A stretch of 64,000 bases of DNA from Microbulbifer sp. THAF38 (GTDB taxonomy: Bacteria > Pseudomonadota > Gammaproteobacteria > Pseudomonadales > Cellvibrionaceae). A model generated the notes under the pieces. That model ran no database searches. It had not been told where the DNA came from and was given only the letters and a program-made list of their open reading frames with translations. How positions within the stretch are numbered: the stretch's first letter is position 1; each line of letters begins with the position of its first letter. This document shows, in pieces, positions 27,101-36,528 of this stretch. The stretch spans positions 3,917,001 through 3,981,000 of the forward strand of contig NZ_CP045369.1 of the NCBI RefSeq assembly GCF_009363535.1, read 5' to 3'. The translations under genes and the position numbers were made by a program.

Positions 27101-27485
27101 CTCTGCTCTATTCCGCGAGCAGCTGGCGATTCGCAACAGCTCTCCCCTGTTCCGCTTGTCTGATGCAGAGTCCGTAGAAGCACATCTCAATTTCCTCAAC
27201 ACCGGACCCGACCAGATTCCTGGGCTGATTGTAATGGAGTTATCCGATTCCAATGGCAACATCGATCGCCGCTTTGAACGTATTGTGGTGCTGTTTAATG
27301 GCGATGACGAATCATTGGAATTTACCAGCGAAAACCTTATTGGTGAGTACCTGTTCAAGCATCCACGTCAACGCCGCTCGGTAGACTCACGCCTGCGCAG
27401 AGTGAAGTTTGATAGAGACACAGGCACCTTTACTCTGCCCGGCCGTACTACCGCCGTATTTATACAGCCACGGCGAAGAAAGTAA
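24150..27485 (+). CDS. Secreted type I pullulanase (GH13) with two N-terminal SusE/X25-like modules
   Basis: A 1111-residue exported alpha-1,6-glucan debranching enzyme. The signal peptide ends at VWA-SD. Two tandem ~95-residue modules (IPGNLQSQLGCDGDWQPGC and VAGNFQSLLGCPGDWQPGC start them) resemble starch-binding X25/SusE-type domains. Then come pullulanase accessory domains, CBM48 and the GH13 barrel: region I VVYNHT, region II FRFDLMGHH (nucleophile Asp706), region III YGEGWNFGE (acid/base Glu743) and region IV AAHDNE (Asp872). Also YELHVRDFS and DGFNWGYDPLHY, typical of pullulanases. ATG 24150 follows GGGGAG by five bases; earlier in-frame ATGs lack a ribosome site. It is a single gene with its own terminator, with no maltodextrin operon beside it. 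Confidence 0.92.
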   Translation: MPITNFTGPGTAGTRGGLILGAVFCSIQIPVWASDTPNPTEVNIPGNLQSQLGCDGDWQPGCVATLLRYDSEDDKWQGSFWIPAGNWEYKAALNNSWHENYGRGGQRDGGNISLSLDEAREVKFIYDHESHWITDNHNSVIATVAGNFQSLLGCPGDWQPGCLLSWMQDADGDGNYTFITSALPAGSYEFKVALHEGWEESYGNNGANVSFTVAADYDEIYFAFDSNSKEVTVSSDGFAKGDLSSDKAHWVDTSSFAWDIQVQEGTKVKLHYSNTAELKLEDGDIRSDGTIDLTPLATLPGSAQQKFPHLASFSAWQLPGQASISDLVTQQLALAAYDAEGKLLDATGVQMAGALDDRFYYDGELGARVGEENIQLDLWAPTARAVKLHLFTDSSSDSADQVVSMLRDESTGVWSADIDKQWDRSFYLYEVEVYSYFSRQIETNLVTDPYSLSLSINSGKSQIVNLNDRDLKPRGWDRLRKPRLTQPEDISVYELHVRDFSIADQTVPEAERGTFKAFTRKHSDGMRHLNKLARAGLTHIHLLPAFDFATVNEDRTRQQQTPDLSDYASDSSEQQAQVDAIRDTDGFNWGYDPLHYTVPEGSYSSAPDGPARIREFRQMVQGLSHSGLRLVMDVVYNHTSSYGQFDNSILDKIVPGYYHRRNLEGGVEMSSCCANTASEHAMMEKLMIDSLVTWARAYKVDSFRFDLMGHHSLDNILKAQAAMQSLTPAVDGVDGNAIYLYGEGWNFGEVADDARFVQARQGNMAGSGVGTFNDRLRDSVRGGNPFGGFEEQGFGTGLFTDSNGKFEGEDERATLLTLADKVRVSLAGNLADYSFEDADGNIITGSELVYNGQPTGYTADPQESINYIAAHDNETLFDGVQIKASDSSDLAERVRIQAFSNSLVLFAQGVPFIHAGQDFLRSKSMDRDSYNSGDWFNALDFSLATDNWGAGLPIADKNEDNWSLMQPLLANPELAPERRHRLWSSALFREQLAIRNSSPLFRLSDAESVEAHLNFLNTGPDQIPGLIVMELSDSNGNIDRRFERIVVLFNGDDESLEFTSENLIGEYLFKHPRQRRSVDSRLRRVKFDRDTGTFTLPGRTTAVFIQPRRRK

Positions 27486-27500
27486 TCTCGCGAAAAAATA

Positions 27501-27529
27501 AAAAAGGCCGGAATTTCCGGCCTTTTTTA
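27501..27529. terminator. Bidirectional terminator after the pullulanase gene
   Basis: A-run, stem GGCCGGAA/TTCCGG-CC and T-run. It serves the pullulanase gene (+) and ribA (-). Confidence 0.88.
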
Positions 27530-27568
27530 TGGGATTAATTTATATGGGAGTACTTTAAGAAGAAATAA

Positions 27569-28186
27569 TTATTTTTCCTCGCCCTCTTCCTCATCTCCAT
27601 TTTCAATCAAGTGGCCAAGCTTGCCTTTCTTGGTGGAGAGGTACTTGGCATTGTGCGGATTGCGCCCTGACTGGTGTGGCAAACGTTCGGTGACTTCTAT
27701 CCCCAAATCCTGCAAGGCTTTCACTTTGCGTGGGTTATTGGTCATCAAGCGAATGGCATGAATACCCAGGTGGTCGATCATCGCTTTCAGAATTGAATAA
27801 TCGCGCATGTCGGCGCCAAAACCGAGCTGCTCATTGGCCTCTACCGTATCCGCGCCGCAATCCTGCAAATGGTAGGCACGAATCTTGTTTAGCAGGCCGA
27901 TACCACGACCTTCTTGACGCAGATAGAAAATCGCGCCGCGCCCCTCCATGGCAATGCGGTGCATAGCATGTTGCAGCTGGGCACCACAATCGCAACGCAG
28001 GGAAAACAGGGCATCACCAGTCAGGCATTCCGAGTGAATGCGGGCCAGCAGGGGCTCGTTGGTATCGAAGTCCCCCATGGTGAGCACGACATGCTCCTTG
28101 CCAGTTTCCACTTCCTCGAAACCGTGCATCTCAAACATGCCCCAAGAGGTCGGCAATTTTGAGGATTCCACATAACGAATGGTCAA
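27569..28186 (-). CDS. ribA: GTP cyclohydrolase II
   Basis: A 205-residue enzyme that opens GTP to 2,5-diamino-6-ribosylamino-pyrimidinone phosphate, the first step of riboflavin synthesis. The zinc cysteines are intact in [20 protein letters not shown], followed by [15 protein letters not shown] and the active-site NPRKVKAL. A short acidic tail (EEEGEEK) is extra. It is the last gene of the minus-strand riboflavin block, 17 bases after the retropepsin-like gene. It is needed because the fused cyclohydrolase domain in ribBA lacks these cysteines. Confidence 0.95.
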   Translation of the reverse strand: MTIRYVESSKLPTSWGMFEMHGFEEVETGKEHVVLTMGDFDTNEPLLARIHSECLTGDALFSLRCDCGAQLQHAMHRIAMEGRGAIFYLRQEGRGIGLLNKIRAYHLQDCGADTVEANEQLGFGADMRDYSILKAMIDHLGIHAIRLMTNNPRKVKALQDLGIEVTERLPHQSGRNPHNAKYLSTKKGKLGHLIENGDEEEGEEK

Positions 28187-28203
28187 CTTAATACCTCTTC
28201 ACG

Positions 28204-28839
28204 TCAGTTGCGGGCGCGCAGTATCAGCACACCCCTCTGCTGTTCCATATCTAACCGGCCGAGAAAACTGTTTCCCAGAAGCACCACTTGGGGAAAGTTA
28301 TCAGGATGCACGGTAGCTTCTACATTGTGCAATTTAATGCCACCGATAGTGACACTGCTGAGATTGATCAAATAAGCACTGGTGATACCACTGGCGGTCG
28401 ACACCGGTATACGTTTGGCCCCACTGAGATTTAAGCGCAGACGCTGGGCGGTGGGGTAATTGATTGCCAGGGTGGTCGCCCCGGTATCCACCATCACCGG
28501 TACCCGCATCCCATTGATCCAGGCATCGGTATTGAAATGACCGCGGCTATCTCCCATCAAGCGCACCTCGGCGCGTTCGGCCTGTGCATAGCTGGCGGCG
28601 ATGGGCGCATCCAGGGTGAGCTTCTGCTCTCGTCCATTCACACGGATGTGGGCATAGCTGGTGGTAGCTTCTATCAGGCCAACTCCTTCCGGTGATTGTT
28701 GACCCGCCTTGAGAATACGCTGACGGCCATCGATTTCCAGCATGGCACTACCGCCAAACAGGCCCTTCAGTTGTACCTGTTGGGCCCAGACTGTGCTGGA
28801 AACCAGTAACCCCAGCAGAAGCCAAAATGCCTTGTGCAT
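28204..28839 (-). CDS. Retropepsin-like aspartic protease (clan AA, TIGR02281-like)
   Basis: A 211-residue exported protein (signal WLLLGLLVSSTVWA) with one aspartic-protease half: catalytic VMVDTGATTLAI and the late LLGNSFLGRLD. Retropepsins act as dimers. A region before the domain (LKGLFGGSAMLEIDGRQRI) is a small beta unit found in this family. The substrate is unknown. It sits between pgpA and ribA, where gammaproteobacterial riboflavin clusters often have no such gene. Confidence 0.85.
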   Translation of the reverse strand: MHKAFWLLLGLLVSSTVWAQQVQLKGLFGGSAMLEIDGRQRILKAGQQSPEGVGLIEATTSYAHIRVNGREQKLTLDAPIAASYAQAERAEVRLMGDSRGHFNTDAWINGMRVPVMVDTGATTLAINYPTAQRLRLNLSGAKRIPVSTASGITSAYLINLSSVTIGGIKLHNVEATVHPDNFPQVVLLGNSFLGRLDMEQQRGVLILRARN

Positions 28840-28870
28840 CGATAATCCCTATCCGCTAAGCCCCAATAAA

Positions 28871-29359
28871 CTAAGCCCCAACAAAAAACACAGTTATCTG
28901 TAATATCAAAGCCGCATAAACCGCGGCCAGTATATCGTCGAGCATAATTCCGACGCCACCTTGTACACGCCGGTCCGCCCAGCCAATCGGCGGCGGCTTG
29001 GCGATGTCGAACAGGCGAAAGAGTACAAAACCGTAAAGTGCCCAAATCCAGCCGGCCGGGGCCATAAACATTGTGAGCCAGTAGCCCACCATCTCATCCC
29101 AAACAATGCCGCCGTGGTCGTGCACACCGAGTTTCTTTGCTGCGGCCCCGCACAGGTAACATCCCACCAGGCCCGTCACCACAAGGATTCCTAAATACCA
29201 GGCCGGGGAGAGATCCTTCATCAGCCACCAAAAGGGTATGGCTACCAGGGTGCCGAAAGTACCCGGCGCCTTGGGTGCCAACCCCGAGCCAAAGCCAAAA
29301 GCTAAAAGCATAGTGGGATCGCGCAAAAGCTCGGAAAAACTGGGGTTATGTATTCTCAT
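28871..29359 (-). CDS. pgpA: Phosphatidylglycerophosphatase A
   Basis: A 162-residue inner-membrane enzyme that dephosphorylates phosphatidylglycerophosphate to phosphatidylglycerol. It shows FGSGLAPKAPGTFGTLVAIP near the N terminus, HDHGGIVWDEMVGYW and FRLFDIAKPPPIGWADR, all typical of PgpA, with four hydrophobic segments. It follows thiL by 46 bases in the standard nusB-thiL-pgpA order. Confidence 0.95.
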   Translation of the reverse strand: MRIHNPSFSELLRDPTMLLAFGFGSGLAPKAPGTFGTLVAIPFWWLMKDLSPAWYLGILVVTGLVGCYLCGAAAKKLGVHDHGGIVWDEMVGYWLTMFMAPAGWIWALYGFVLFRLFDIAKPPPIGWADRRVQGGVGIMLDDILAAVYAALILQITVFFVGA

Positions 29360-29405
29360 AGTCTTATTTCCAAAGCCGCTACCGGCACTTCCCGGTTAAT
29401 GCCAC

Positions 29406-30353
29406 CTAAAAATGCTTATAACCTGTCGCAGGTGGCGACCAGGGGCTGCCATTATGCCAGCAACGCACCTCGGCCTCGCCCTCTGCAAGGGTGCCGATAG
29501 CAGTTACGTTCAGGTCCAGTTGTTCCAGGTCCGCAACCCGCTGCTGCGGAACAGTAAAACAGAGTTGGTAGTCATCGCCACCGCCTGTAGCCAGAGTTGT
29601 TGCTTTCTCTGCGGCAAGAGCCCGCGCCAAGGGAGAAACGGCTAATCGCTCCAGATGAATATCGGCACTGACGCTGCTGGATTCACAAATATGTCCCAAG
29701 TCAGCGAGCAGACCATCGGAGATATCCAGAGCCGCACTGGCCAGCTTGGCAATCGCCGCAGCCACAGGGAATTGGGGTTCGGGATAATAGAAGGCGCGCT
29801 CGCATTGCAGCTGCAGTTCAGGGGTCACCCGCTGCTCTCCCAGGATTACTGGCAAAGCGGCAGCAGCGGCACCTAGAGGACCGCTGACATAAACGTGATC
29901 ACCGGGGCGGGCACAGTCTCGGCGTAGCGGCGATTCCGTGTGTCCGATCACCTGAATGGTGATCGACAGTGGGCCCGCTGTGGTATCGCCCCCTACCAGG
30001 GAAACACCAAACTGTGCCGCGGTCTGCAGCAGGCCATCGGCAAATTTACGCAACCAAACCGCATCACTGTGAGGCAAGGTCAAGGCCAGGGTAAACCAGA
30101 GAGGGCGCGCATTCATTGCCGCCAGGTCACTGAGATTAACCCTGAGTGCACGCGCGGCAATAGCAGCAGGATCGGCATCTGCGGGAAAGTGGCGGCCTGC
30201 CACCAGGGTATCCATAGAGGTGGCCAGCTGCCCCGAGGCGGGTGCCTGCAATAAAGCGCAGTCATCACCTATACCCAAAGCAACCCCTTCGCCCACAGGA
30301 GCACTGGCGAAAAAATCGCGGATAATTTCAAATTCGCCCGGCGCAGTTCCCAT
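29406..30353 (-). CDS. thiL: Thiamine-monophosphate kinase
   Basis: A 315-residue AIR-synthase-fold kinase that makes thiamine diphosphate. Marks are GEFEIIRDFFA, GIGDDCALL (metal/ATP), STDTLV-like TSMDTLVAGRHFP, VSLVGGDTTAGPLSI and ALDISDGLLADLGHI. ATG 30353, ten bases after the nusB stop, is preferred over the longer frame, which runs back into nusB. Confidence 0.95.
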   Translation of the reverse strand: MGTAPGEFEIIRDFFASAPVGEGVALGIGDDCALLQAPASGQLATSMDTLVAGRHFPADADPAAIAARALRVNLSDLAAMNARPLWFTLALTLPHSDAVWLRKFADGLLQTAAQFGVSLVGGDTTAGPLSITIQVIGHTESPLRRDCARPGDHVYVSGPLGAAAAALPVILGEQRVTPELQLQCERAFYYPEPQFPVAAAIAKLASAALDISDGLLADLGHICESSSVSADIHLERLAVSPLARALAAEKATTLATGGGDDYQLCFTVPQQRVADLEQLDLNVTAIGTLAEGEAEVRCWHNGSPWSPPATGYKHF

Positions 30354-30363
30354 AAGTGTGACT

Positions 30364-30807
30364 TCAGGACTTCTTGTCAGCAGCCACTTCCGCAGCGCGC
30401 AGGTCCGCGGCGGTTTTATCCAGGATACCGTTGATGAACTTGAAGGCATCGGTGGGGCCGAATTTTTTCGCCAGTGCCACCGCTTCGTTAATCACTACTT
30501 TGTAGGGCACATCGATGCGGTTTTTCAGTTCATAAGTGGCCATGCGCAGCAGGGCGCGGGACACCGGGTCCAGATCTTCCACTTTGCGATCCAGATGGGA
30601 GGAGTAAGCACCTTCTACTTCGTCGAGGTTTTTGGCAACCCCGTGGAAGATATCGCGGAAATATTCCACGTCGGCTTTGCTCATATCGTTGTCGGTATGG
30701 AACTCGGCTTCGATTGCATTGAGGCTGGCGCCGGCCATTTGCCATTGGTAGAGCGCCTGCATGGCGTAGTGGCGCGCCTTGCGGCGGGCAGATGCAGTTA
30801 CGGTCAT
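30364..30807 (-). CDS. nusB: Transcription antitermination factor NusB
   Basis: A 147-residue all-helical RNA-binding protein that joins the rRNA antitermination complex with S10 (NusE). The N terminus is basic (SARRKARHYAMQALYQWQMAG, given here by its core), followed by VEYFRDIFHGV and the conserved NRIDVPYKVVINEAVALAKKF segment. It lies between ribH and thiL with short gaps. Confidence 0.95.
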   Translation of the reverse strand: MTVTASARRKARHYAMQALYQWQMAGASLNAIEAEFHTDNDMSKADVEYFRDIFHGVAKNLDEVEGAYSSHLDRKVEDLDPVSRALLRMATYELKNRIDVPYKVVINEAVALAKKFGPTDAFKFINGILDKTAADLRAAEVAADKKS

Positions 30808-30872
30808 TGTCTTTTCCGGTAGATACTTCTCAGAATGGGCAGCGCCAACGCAACTGGCCGGCGCTGTGGCAA

Positions 30873-31343
30873 TTAGATTTTGCCGAGTAGGGAAACCATT
30901 TCCAGGGCGGTTTCGGCGGCTTCACAACCTTTGTTGCCAGCCTTGGTGCCGGAGCGCTCGATAGCCTGCTCAATGGAGTCCACAGTCAACACACCAAAGG
31001 TCACCGGGATACCGGTATTCAGGGATACCTGGGCCAGACCTTTGGTGCACTCACCAGCGACATATTCGAAGTGCGGAGTGCCGCCACGAATCACCGCGCC
31101 CAGTGCAATAATCGCATCAAACTTTTTGGTTTCCGCCAGCTTTTGCGCGGCCAGCGGGAATTCGAAGGCGCCGGGGGCGTAGTAGATGGTGATGTCCTCA
31201 TCCTTGATGCCCTTGCGGCGCAGGGTATCAAGGGCGCCGTCTTTGAGGCTCTCGACTACAAAGCTGTTCCAACGGCTCACCAGCAGCGCGTACTTACCAG
31301 TACTGCCGACAAAATCCCCTTCAATCACTTGAATATTGCTCAT
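30873..31343 (-). CDS. ribH: 6,7-dimethyl-8-ribityllumazine synthase
   Basis: A 156-residue enzyme that condenses ribityl-aminopyrimidine with DHBP; it assembles into a pentamer or capsid. Marks are [48 protein letters not shown] (active His) and [26 protein letters not shown] 31343 is preferred to an upstream in-frame start. The gap to ribBA is 65 bases. Confidence 0.96.
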   Translation of the reverse strand: MSNIQVIEGDFVGSTGKYALLVSRWNSFVVESLKDGALDTLRRKGIKDEDITIYYAPGAFEFPLAAQKLAETKKFDAIIALGAVIRGGTPHFEYVAGECTKGLAQVSLNTGIPVTFGVLTVDSIEQAIERSGTKAGNKGCEAAETALEMVSLLGKI

Positions 31344-31408
31344 AATGTCCAATCCGTATTTCTTCCCATACCCGTGCCATTTCAAATGCGCCGGGAAACA
31401 TTCTGCTG

Positions 31409-32521
31409 TTACTCTTCGACGTTCAGGTACTCTTCCACTTCCAGCTCAAAACCGGAAATAGCGCTGAACTTAAACGGCGCACTCATCAGGCGCATCTTGC
31501 GCACCTTGAGATCGCGCAGTATCTGCGAACCAGTACCCACCTGCTTGTACACCAGATCCTGGCTGGGGCGCTGCTGCTTACCGCTGATCAGCCAATCGAT
31601 GCTCTCCTCGATTTCCTCGGTGGTCTCGTTGTGGCAGATCAATACCACCACACCTTTACCCTCTTTCTCGATATGCTGCATAGCCCGGCGGAAAGTCCAG
31701 GGGACAAATTTTTCATCTCCGCGCTGGATAGTGAGTACATCGCGCAGGGTGTTACCCACATGTACGCGCACCAGGGTCGGCTCTTCAGGCGTGGGCTCGC
31801 CCTTGATAAAGGCGAAGTGGCGCTCGCGGCGGGCCTTATCGAGATAGGTACGCAGTTTAAACTCGCCAAACTCGGTACGCACCTTGCGCTCGTTCACGCA
31901 CTCCACGGTTTTCTCGTTGAGCGCGCGATAGGTAATCAGGTCAGCAATGGTGCCAATCTTGAGATTGTGCTCCTTGGCAAACTTTTCCAGATCCGGGCGG
32001 CGTGCCATGGTGCCATCGTCATTCATGATTTCAACGATGACCGCGGCCGCCTCGAAACCCGCCAGGCGGGAGAGATCACAGCCGGCCTCGGTATGGCCGG
32101 CACGGCTCAGCACGCCACCGGGCTGGGCCATAATCGGGAAAATATGTCCGGGCTGCACGATATCGCTGGGTTTGGCATTTCTGTTGACGGCGGCGCGCAC
32201 AGTACGCGCACGGTCCGCGGCGGAAATACCGGTGGTCACCCCTTCGGCAGCTTCGATAGAGACGGTGAAGTTGGTGCTGAACTGGGCACCGTTATCCCGC
32301 GACATCAGCGGCAGGTCCAGCTGCTCACAGCGCTCCTTGGACATGGGCATACAGATCAGACCGCGGGCATGGGTAGCCATAAAGTTAATATCTTCGGCGC
32401 GCACTTGCTCCGCCGCCATCACCAGGTCACCCTCGTTTTCGCGATCCTCATCGTCCATCAGGATCACCATTTTGCCCTGGCGGATATCGTCGATCAGTTC
32501 TTCAACCGTATTTAATTCCAT
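31409..32521 (-). CDS. ribBA: DHBP synthase fused to a degenerate GTP cyclohydrolase II-like domain
   Basis: A 370-residue protein. Residues 1-200 are 3,4-dihydroxy-2-butanone 4-phosphate synthase with intact [16 protein letters not shown] and the [13 protein letters not shown] region. Residues ~205-370 have the cyclohydrolase II fold but no zinc cysteines (no CDCG-type motif), so this half should be inactive, as in RibBX proteins of many proteobacteria. The true cyclohydrolase is the separate ribA further down the block. The 99-base gap before it shows no FMN riboswitch that I can recognise. Confidence 0.93.
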   Translation of the reverse strand: MELNTVEELIDDIRQGKMVILMDDEDRENEGDLVMAAEQVRAEDINFMATHARGLICMPMSKERCEQLDLPLMSRDNGAQFSTNFTVSIEAAEGVTTGISAADRARTVRAAVNRNAKPSDIVQPGHIFPIMAQPGGVLSRAGHTEAGCDLSRLAGFEAAAVIVEIMNDDGTMARRPDLEKFAKEHNLKIGTIADLITYRALNEKTVECVNERKVRTEFGEFKLRTYLDKARRERHFAFIKGEPTPEEPTLVRVHVGNTLRDVLTIQRGDEKFVPWTFRRAMQHIEKEGKGVVVLICHNETTEEIEESIDWLISGKQQRPSQDLVYKQVGTGSQILRDLKVRKMRLMSAPFKFSAISGFELEVEEYLNVEE

Positions 32522-32620
32522 TGCTAACTCTGGATAAATTAATCAATTGCAAATTGAGCGGCTTTCCCTGCAGTTACACTCACCCGCCCTCACTGGCGCG
32601 GCATGCCGGGATAAAGCCAG

Positions 32621-33283
32621 CTAGCGCTTGTAAAACCCGTTCTGGGCGAGAAATTCGAGCGTCATACCACCTTCGCTGGATTTGGCTGCCTCCTCACCGA
32701 GAAGCAGGCGCTCCAGATAACGCGCGATCAGGTCCACCTCGAGGTTGACCCGGGTGCCGGCGGCATAGCCCTGCATAATCGTTTCCTGCAGGGTATGCGG
32801 CACAATAGTGAGTTCAAACTCAGCGCCATCCACCGCGTTAACGGTAAGACTGGTACCGTCGACAGTAATCGAGCCCTTGTGGGCAATATAACGAGCCAGG
32901 TTATCCGGCGCGCGTAGGCGAAAACGCTCGGCACGGGCCTCGGATTTGCGCCACACCACCTCGCCGATACCGTCCACATGGCCGCTGACAATATGGCCGC
33001 CAAGGCGGGTTTGTGGGGTCAATGCCTTCTCCAGGTTAACCCTATCCCCGCGCTTCCAGCTGCTGACACTGGTGACATCCAGCGTCTCCGCGGAAACATC
33101 CGCCCAATAGCCATCACCGGGCAGCTCCACTACGGTCAGACAGACGCCGTTGGTGGCGATACTATCGCCAAGCTGTACATCGGCGAGGTCCAGTTTGCCG
33201 CTCCTGACGCGCACGCGCAGATCGCCACCGCGCGGCTGCAGATCGGCAACCTCGCCAACCGCTTCAATAATTCCAGTAAACAT
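32621..33283 (-). CDS. ribE: Riboflavin synthase alpha chain
   Basis: A 220-residue enzyme that dismutates two lumazines to riboflavin. It has the typical start [12 protein letters not shown], two similar halves (LGDSIATNGVCLTVVEL and KGSITVDGTSLTVNAV), GGHIVSGHVDGIG and the C-terminal trimerisation helix (LIARYLERLL). Its ATG overlaps the ribD stop by one base. Also called ribC in some species. Confidence 0.95.
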   Translation of the reverse strand: MFTGIIEAVGEVADLQPRGGDLRVRVRSGKLDLADVQLGDSIATNGVCLTVVELPGDGYWADVSAETLDVTSVSSWKRGDRVNLEKALTPQTRLGGHIVSGHVDGIGEVVWRKSEARAERFRLRAPDNLARYIAHKGSITVDGTSLTVNAVDGAEFELTIVPHTLQETIMQGYAAGTRVNLEVDLIARYLERLLLGEEAAKSSEGGMTLEFLAQNGFYKR

Positions 33284-34428
33284 CAGCGCTCGATATCCGT
33301 GGTTGCGGTGATGCGCCAGTCGTGGCCGACCGCGCGCATATCGGTAATCGTAATCGGCAGTACAGAGCCCATACGCTCGATGGGCAATTCAAACAGCGGC
33401 CGCGCCGTGCTGCCGAGCAGCTTGGGCGCCAGATAGACAATCATTTCGTCTACGTGCCCCCTGTAGAGAAACTCACCGGAAAGGATCGCACCGCTTTCAA
33501 TCAGCACTTCATTGCATTCGCGTCGGGCCAACTCTTTGAGCAGGGCAAGCAGGTCCACCCGGCCATCTTTGCCCTGAGGCAAAACGACAACCTCGGCACC
33601 GGCGTTTTCCAGTCGCTGACGGCGCTCGGGATCGGCGCGCTCAGTAGTGCACACCAGTGTGGGGGCGTCCCCCTGCAAAATAAAGGCCTTTGCCGGTGTG
33701 CGCAGCTGGCTGTCGACAATAACGCGCAGAGGCTGAACTTCCGCAGCCTGTTCCGCCTCGAGCAGCTCCAGTGCCATCTCATCGGCGCGCACATTGAGAT
33801 TCGGGTTGTCGTATCGCACTGTTTCAACGCCGGTTATAACGGCACAGCTGCGCGCACGCAGGCGCTGCACATCGGCGCGCGCAGCCGGGCCCGAAACCCA
33901 TTTGGATTCTCCACTGGCCATGGCGGTGCGACCGTCGAGGCTCATCGCAGACTTGCTGCGCACCAGGGGTAACCCCAGGGTCATACGCTTGATAAAGCCC
34001 GGGTTGAGTGCGCGGCAGCGCTCTTCCAGCACTGGCCCCTCTACCTCAATGCCCGCATCGCGCAGTTTCTGCAAACCGCTTCCGGCAACCCTGGGGTTCG
34101 GGTCTTCCATACCGTATACCACACGGGCGACACCGGCCTGCACCAGTGCCTCGGCGCAGGGACCTGTGCGGCCACTGTGGCTACAGGGTTCAAGGGTCAC
34201 ATAGACGATGGCGCCGCGTGATCGCTCGCCCGCATCGCGCAGGGCTTCTATTTCAGCGTGGGGTTCACCGGCGCGCTTGTGCCAGCCCTCGGCAATCACT
34301 TTGCCATTCGCATCGGTGATCACACAGCCCACGCGGGGATTCGGCATAGTGGTATAGAGACCGCGCTCCGCCAGCTGAATAGCGCGGCCCATCAGTGCCT
34401 GGGCACTCTCTACAGCCATTTGACTCAT
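33283..34428 (-). CDS. ribD: Bifunctional pyrimidine deaminase/reductase
   Basis: A 381-residue protein. The N-terminal deaminase has the zinc motifs [10 protein letters not shown] and [17 protein letters not shown]. The C-terminal reductase has [21 protein letters not shown] and [17 protein letters not shown]. It carries out the second and third steps of riboflavin synthesis. Its ATG overlaps the nrdR stop (ATGA), which indicates coupling. Confidence 0.95.
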   Translation of the reverse strand: MSQMAVESAQALMGRAIQLAERGLYTTMPNPRVGCVITDANGKVIAEGWHKRAGEPHAEIEALRDAGERSRGAIVYVTLEPCSHSGRTGPCAEALVQAGVARVVYGMEDPNPRVAGSGLQKLRDAGIEVEGPVLEERCRALNPGFIKRMTLGLPLVRSKSAMSLDGRTAMASGESKWVSGPAARADVQRLRARSCAVITGVETVRYDNPNLNVRADEMALELLEAEQAAEVQPLRVIVDSQLRTPAKAFILQGDAPTLVCTTERADPERRQRLENAGAEVVVLPQGKDGRVDLLALLKELARRECNEVLIESGAILSGEFLYRGHVDEMIVYLAPKLLGSTARPLFELPIERMGSVLPITITDMRAVGHDWRITATTDIER

Positions 34429-34892
34429 TGCGTTTGGTTTTCCTTACTGGTCAGGCGCTCAATCTCTTCACTGAAGTCGCTGACATCTTCAAAGCGTCGA
34501 TACACCGAGGCAAAGCGTACATAAGCCACTTCATCCAGCTCGCGCAACTGCTCCATGACCAGCTCACCGATGGCCCTTGCCGGCAGCTCGCGCTCGCCGG
34601 TTGCGCGCAGTGCATGCTTGATTTGGGAGACTGCGGATTCCACCCGCTCGATACTGACTGGGCGCTTCTCTACCGCGCGCTGGATACCCGCGCGCAATTT
34701 GTCTTCATTGAAGGGTTCGCGCTGGCCATTTTGTTTAATCACCCTGGGCAACAGCAGCTCTGCGGTCTCAAAGGTGGTGAAACGTTCATGGCATTCGAGG
34801 CACTCGCGTCGACGACGCACCTGATCGCCCTCCGCCACCAGGCGGGAATCGACTACTTTGGTTTCTTCTGCGCTGCAGAAAGGACAGTGCAT
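34425..34892 (-). CDS. nrdR: Transcriptional repressor NrdR
   Basis: A 155-residue regulator of ribonucleotide reductase genes. N-terminal zinc ribbon [15 protein letters not shown]...[12 protein letters not shown], then an ATP-cone domain ([16 protein letters not shown]). It starts at ATG 34892 and leads the riboflavin block, as in many gammaproteobacteria. Confidence 0.95.
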   Translation of the reverse strand: MHCPFCSAEETKVVDSRLVAEGDQVRRRRECLECHERFTTFETAELLLPRVIKQNGQREPFNEDKLRAGIQRAVEKRPVSIERVESAVSQIKHALRATGERELPARAIGELVMEQLRELDEVAYVRFASVYRRFEDVSDFSEEIERLTSKENQTQ

Positions 34893-35001
34893 GTGGGATC
34901 GTCCCCAGGGGAATGGAAAATGGGCCGCAGTTTATCACAGCCGTTGCCCCCTGTGACGGCACTGCGCACCCCTGCGGTGCAGCACACCGTGATACAGCCA
35001 T

Positions 35002-35030
35002 AAAAAAAGCGGCTCACCGAGCCGCTTTTT
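35002..35030. terminator. Terminator after glyA
   Basis: A-run, 8-bp stem AGCGGCTC/GAGCCGCT with a three-base loop, then T-run. It ends the glyA transcript on the minus strand; the T-runs on both sides make it bidirectional in form. Confidence 0.88.
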
Positions 35031-35044
35031 CCAGCAAAGCTAAA

Positions 35045-36313
35045 TCAGGCTTTCTTGTACACAGGAAACTGCGCACAGATCTCCAGAACTTTTTGCTTCA
35101 CATCGGCGATGGTGGCTTCAACATCGCCGCCTTCCAGCGCGTCCAGAATATCGCAGATCCAATGAGTCAGCTGCTGGGTTTCCTTCACGCCGAAACCGCG
35201 TGTGGTAATCGCCGGAGTACCGACACGCAGACCACTGGTGATGAAGGGAGAGCGCGGGTCATTAGGCACCGCATTTTTATTCACCGTGATATTGGCATTG
35301 CCCAGAGCTTCATCGGCATCTTTACCGGTATATTCCTTGCCGATCAGGTCCACCAGCATCAAGTGGTCATCGGTGCCGCCAGAAACGATATTGATACCGC
35401 GGTCGAGGAAAGTCTCCGCCATAGCGCGGGCATTCTCAACCACCTTCTTCTGGTAAGCCTTGTACTCAGGGCTCATGGCCTCTTTAAAGGAAACCGCCTT
35501 GGCCGCGATAACATGCATCAGCGGGCCGCCCTGACCACCGGGGAATACCGCGGAGTTCAGTTTCTTCTCGATCTCTTCGTTGGCGCGGGCCAGGATAATG
35601 CCACCGCGCGGTCCGCGCAGGGTCTTGTGAGTGGTGGAAGTCACCACATCTGCGTGGGAAATTGGCGATGGGTATTCATTAGCGGCAACCAGACCGGCTA
35701 CGTGGGCCATATCCACAAACAGGTAGGCACCCACTTTGTCGGCGATTTCGCGGAAACGTGCCCAATCCATGACGCGGCTGTAGGCGGAGAAGCCGGCCAC
35801 GATCATCTTGGGTTTGTGCTCCAGAGCCAGACGCTCCACCTCCTCGTAATCCACCTCGCCGGTTTCCGGATTCAGACCGTACTGCACCGCGTTGTAGATT
35901 TTGCCGGAGAAGTTGACACGGGCACCGTGGGTCAGGTGGCCGCCGTGAGCTAGGCTCATACCCAGCACGGTGTCGCCGGGGGCGCACAGGGCTTGATATA
36001 CCGCTGAGTTGGCCTGGGAGCCGGAATGGGGCTGTACGTTGGCGTAATCCGCACCGAACAGCGCCTTGGCGCGCTCAATCGCCAGGGTTTCCACTTTATC
36101 CACATACTCACAGCCACCGTAGTAGCGTTTGCCCGGATAACCTTCTGCGTATTTATTGGTGAGGCTGCTGCCCTGGGCTTCCATGACTTGTGGGCTGGTG
36201 TAGTTCTCGGAGGCGATCAGCTCAATGTGGTCTTCCTGGCGAGAATCCTCTTCGCGGATAGCTTCCCAGATTTCGGGATCGTAAGAAGCGAGCGTGACAG
36301 ATGAATCAAACAT
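35045..36313 (-). CDS. glyA: Serine hydroxymethyltransferase
   Basis: A 422-residue PLP enzyme that interconverts serine and glycine with tetrahydrofolate. Marks are [34 protein letters not shown], the PLP lysine in [16 protein letters not shown] and TNVPNDPR-like [11 protein letters not shown]. It is a single gene with its own terminator, upstream of nrdR on the same strand as commonly seen. Confidence 0.97.
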   Translation of the reverse strand: MFDSSVTLASYDPEIWEAIREEDSRQEDHIELIASENYTSPQVMEAQGSSLTNKYAEGYPGKRYYGGCEYVDKVETLAIERAKALFGADYANVQPHSGSQANSAVYQALCAPGDTVLGMSLAHGGHLTHGARVNFSGKIYNAVQYGLNPETGEVDYEEVERLALEHKPKMIVAGFSAYSRVMDWARFREIADKVGAYLFVDMAHVAGLVAANEYPSPISHADVVTSTTHKTLRGPRGGIILARANEEIEKKLNSAVFPGGQGGPLMHVIAAKAVSFKEAMSPEYKAYQKKVVENARAMAETFLDRGINIVSGGTDDHLMLVDLIGKEYTGKDADEALGNANITVNKNAVPNDPRSPFITSGLRVGTPAITTRGFGVKETQQLTHWICDILDALEGGDVEATIADVKQKVLEICAQFPVYKKA

Positions 36314-36488
36314 GGTGTTCCCTCGGTAATGCGGGCTGAGTAGAGACTGGTGTAACTCGGTACCACTGTGCTCAGGCCTTGCAACTTGGCCTCAGGCGCC
36401 AACAGGCCCCACTGACTACTCAAAGAATCCTGAGCATTTTAGAAAGGCGCGCATTGTACACCAAGGTCACAGGGATTGCGCAAAAACG

Positions 36489-36514
36489 AAAACGCGGCCA
36501 AATGGCCGCGTTTT
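36489..36514 (-). terminator. Terminator after the first outer-membrane barrel gene
   Basis: Perfect 11-bp stem AAAACGCGGCC/GGCCGCGTTTT with an AAAT loop; the minus side continues CGTTTTTG. Confidence 0.85.
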
Positions 36515-36528
36515 CACTGTTGGTTAGC

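Noticed and set aside
31631..32515. 294-codon plus-strand open frame
   Set aside because: Antisense to ribBA; histidine/glycine-rich translation typical of a shadow frame.
32522..32620. FMN riboswitch before ribBA, or elsewhere in the riboflavin block
   Set aside because: The gap is short and lacks the conserved RFN junction sequences.
34913..35953. 346-codon plus-strand open frame
   Set aside because: It lies antisense to the clear glyA gene; the translation has no family features and arises from glyA codon bias.
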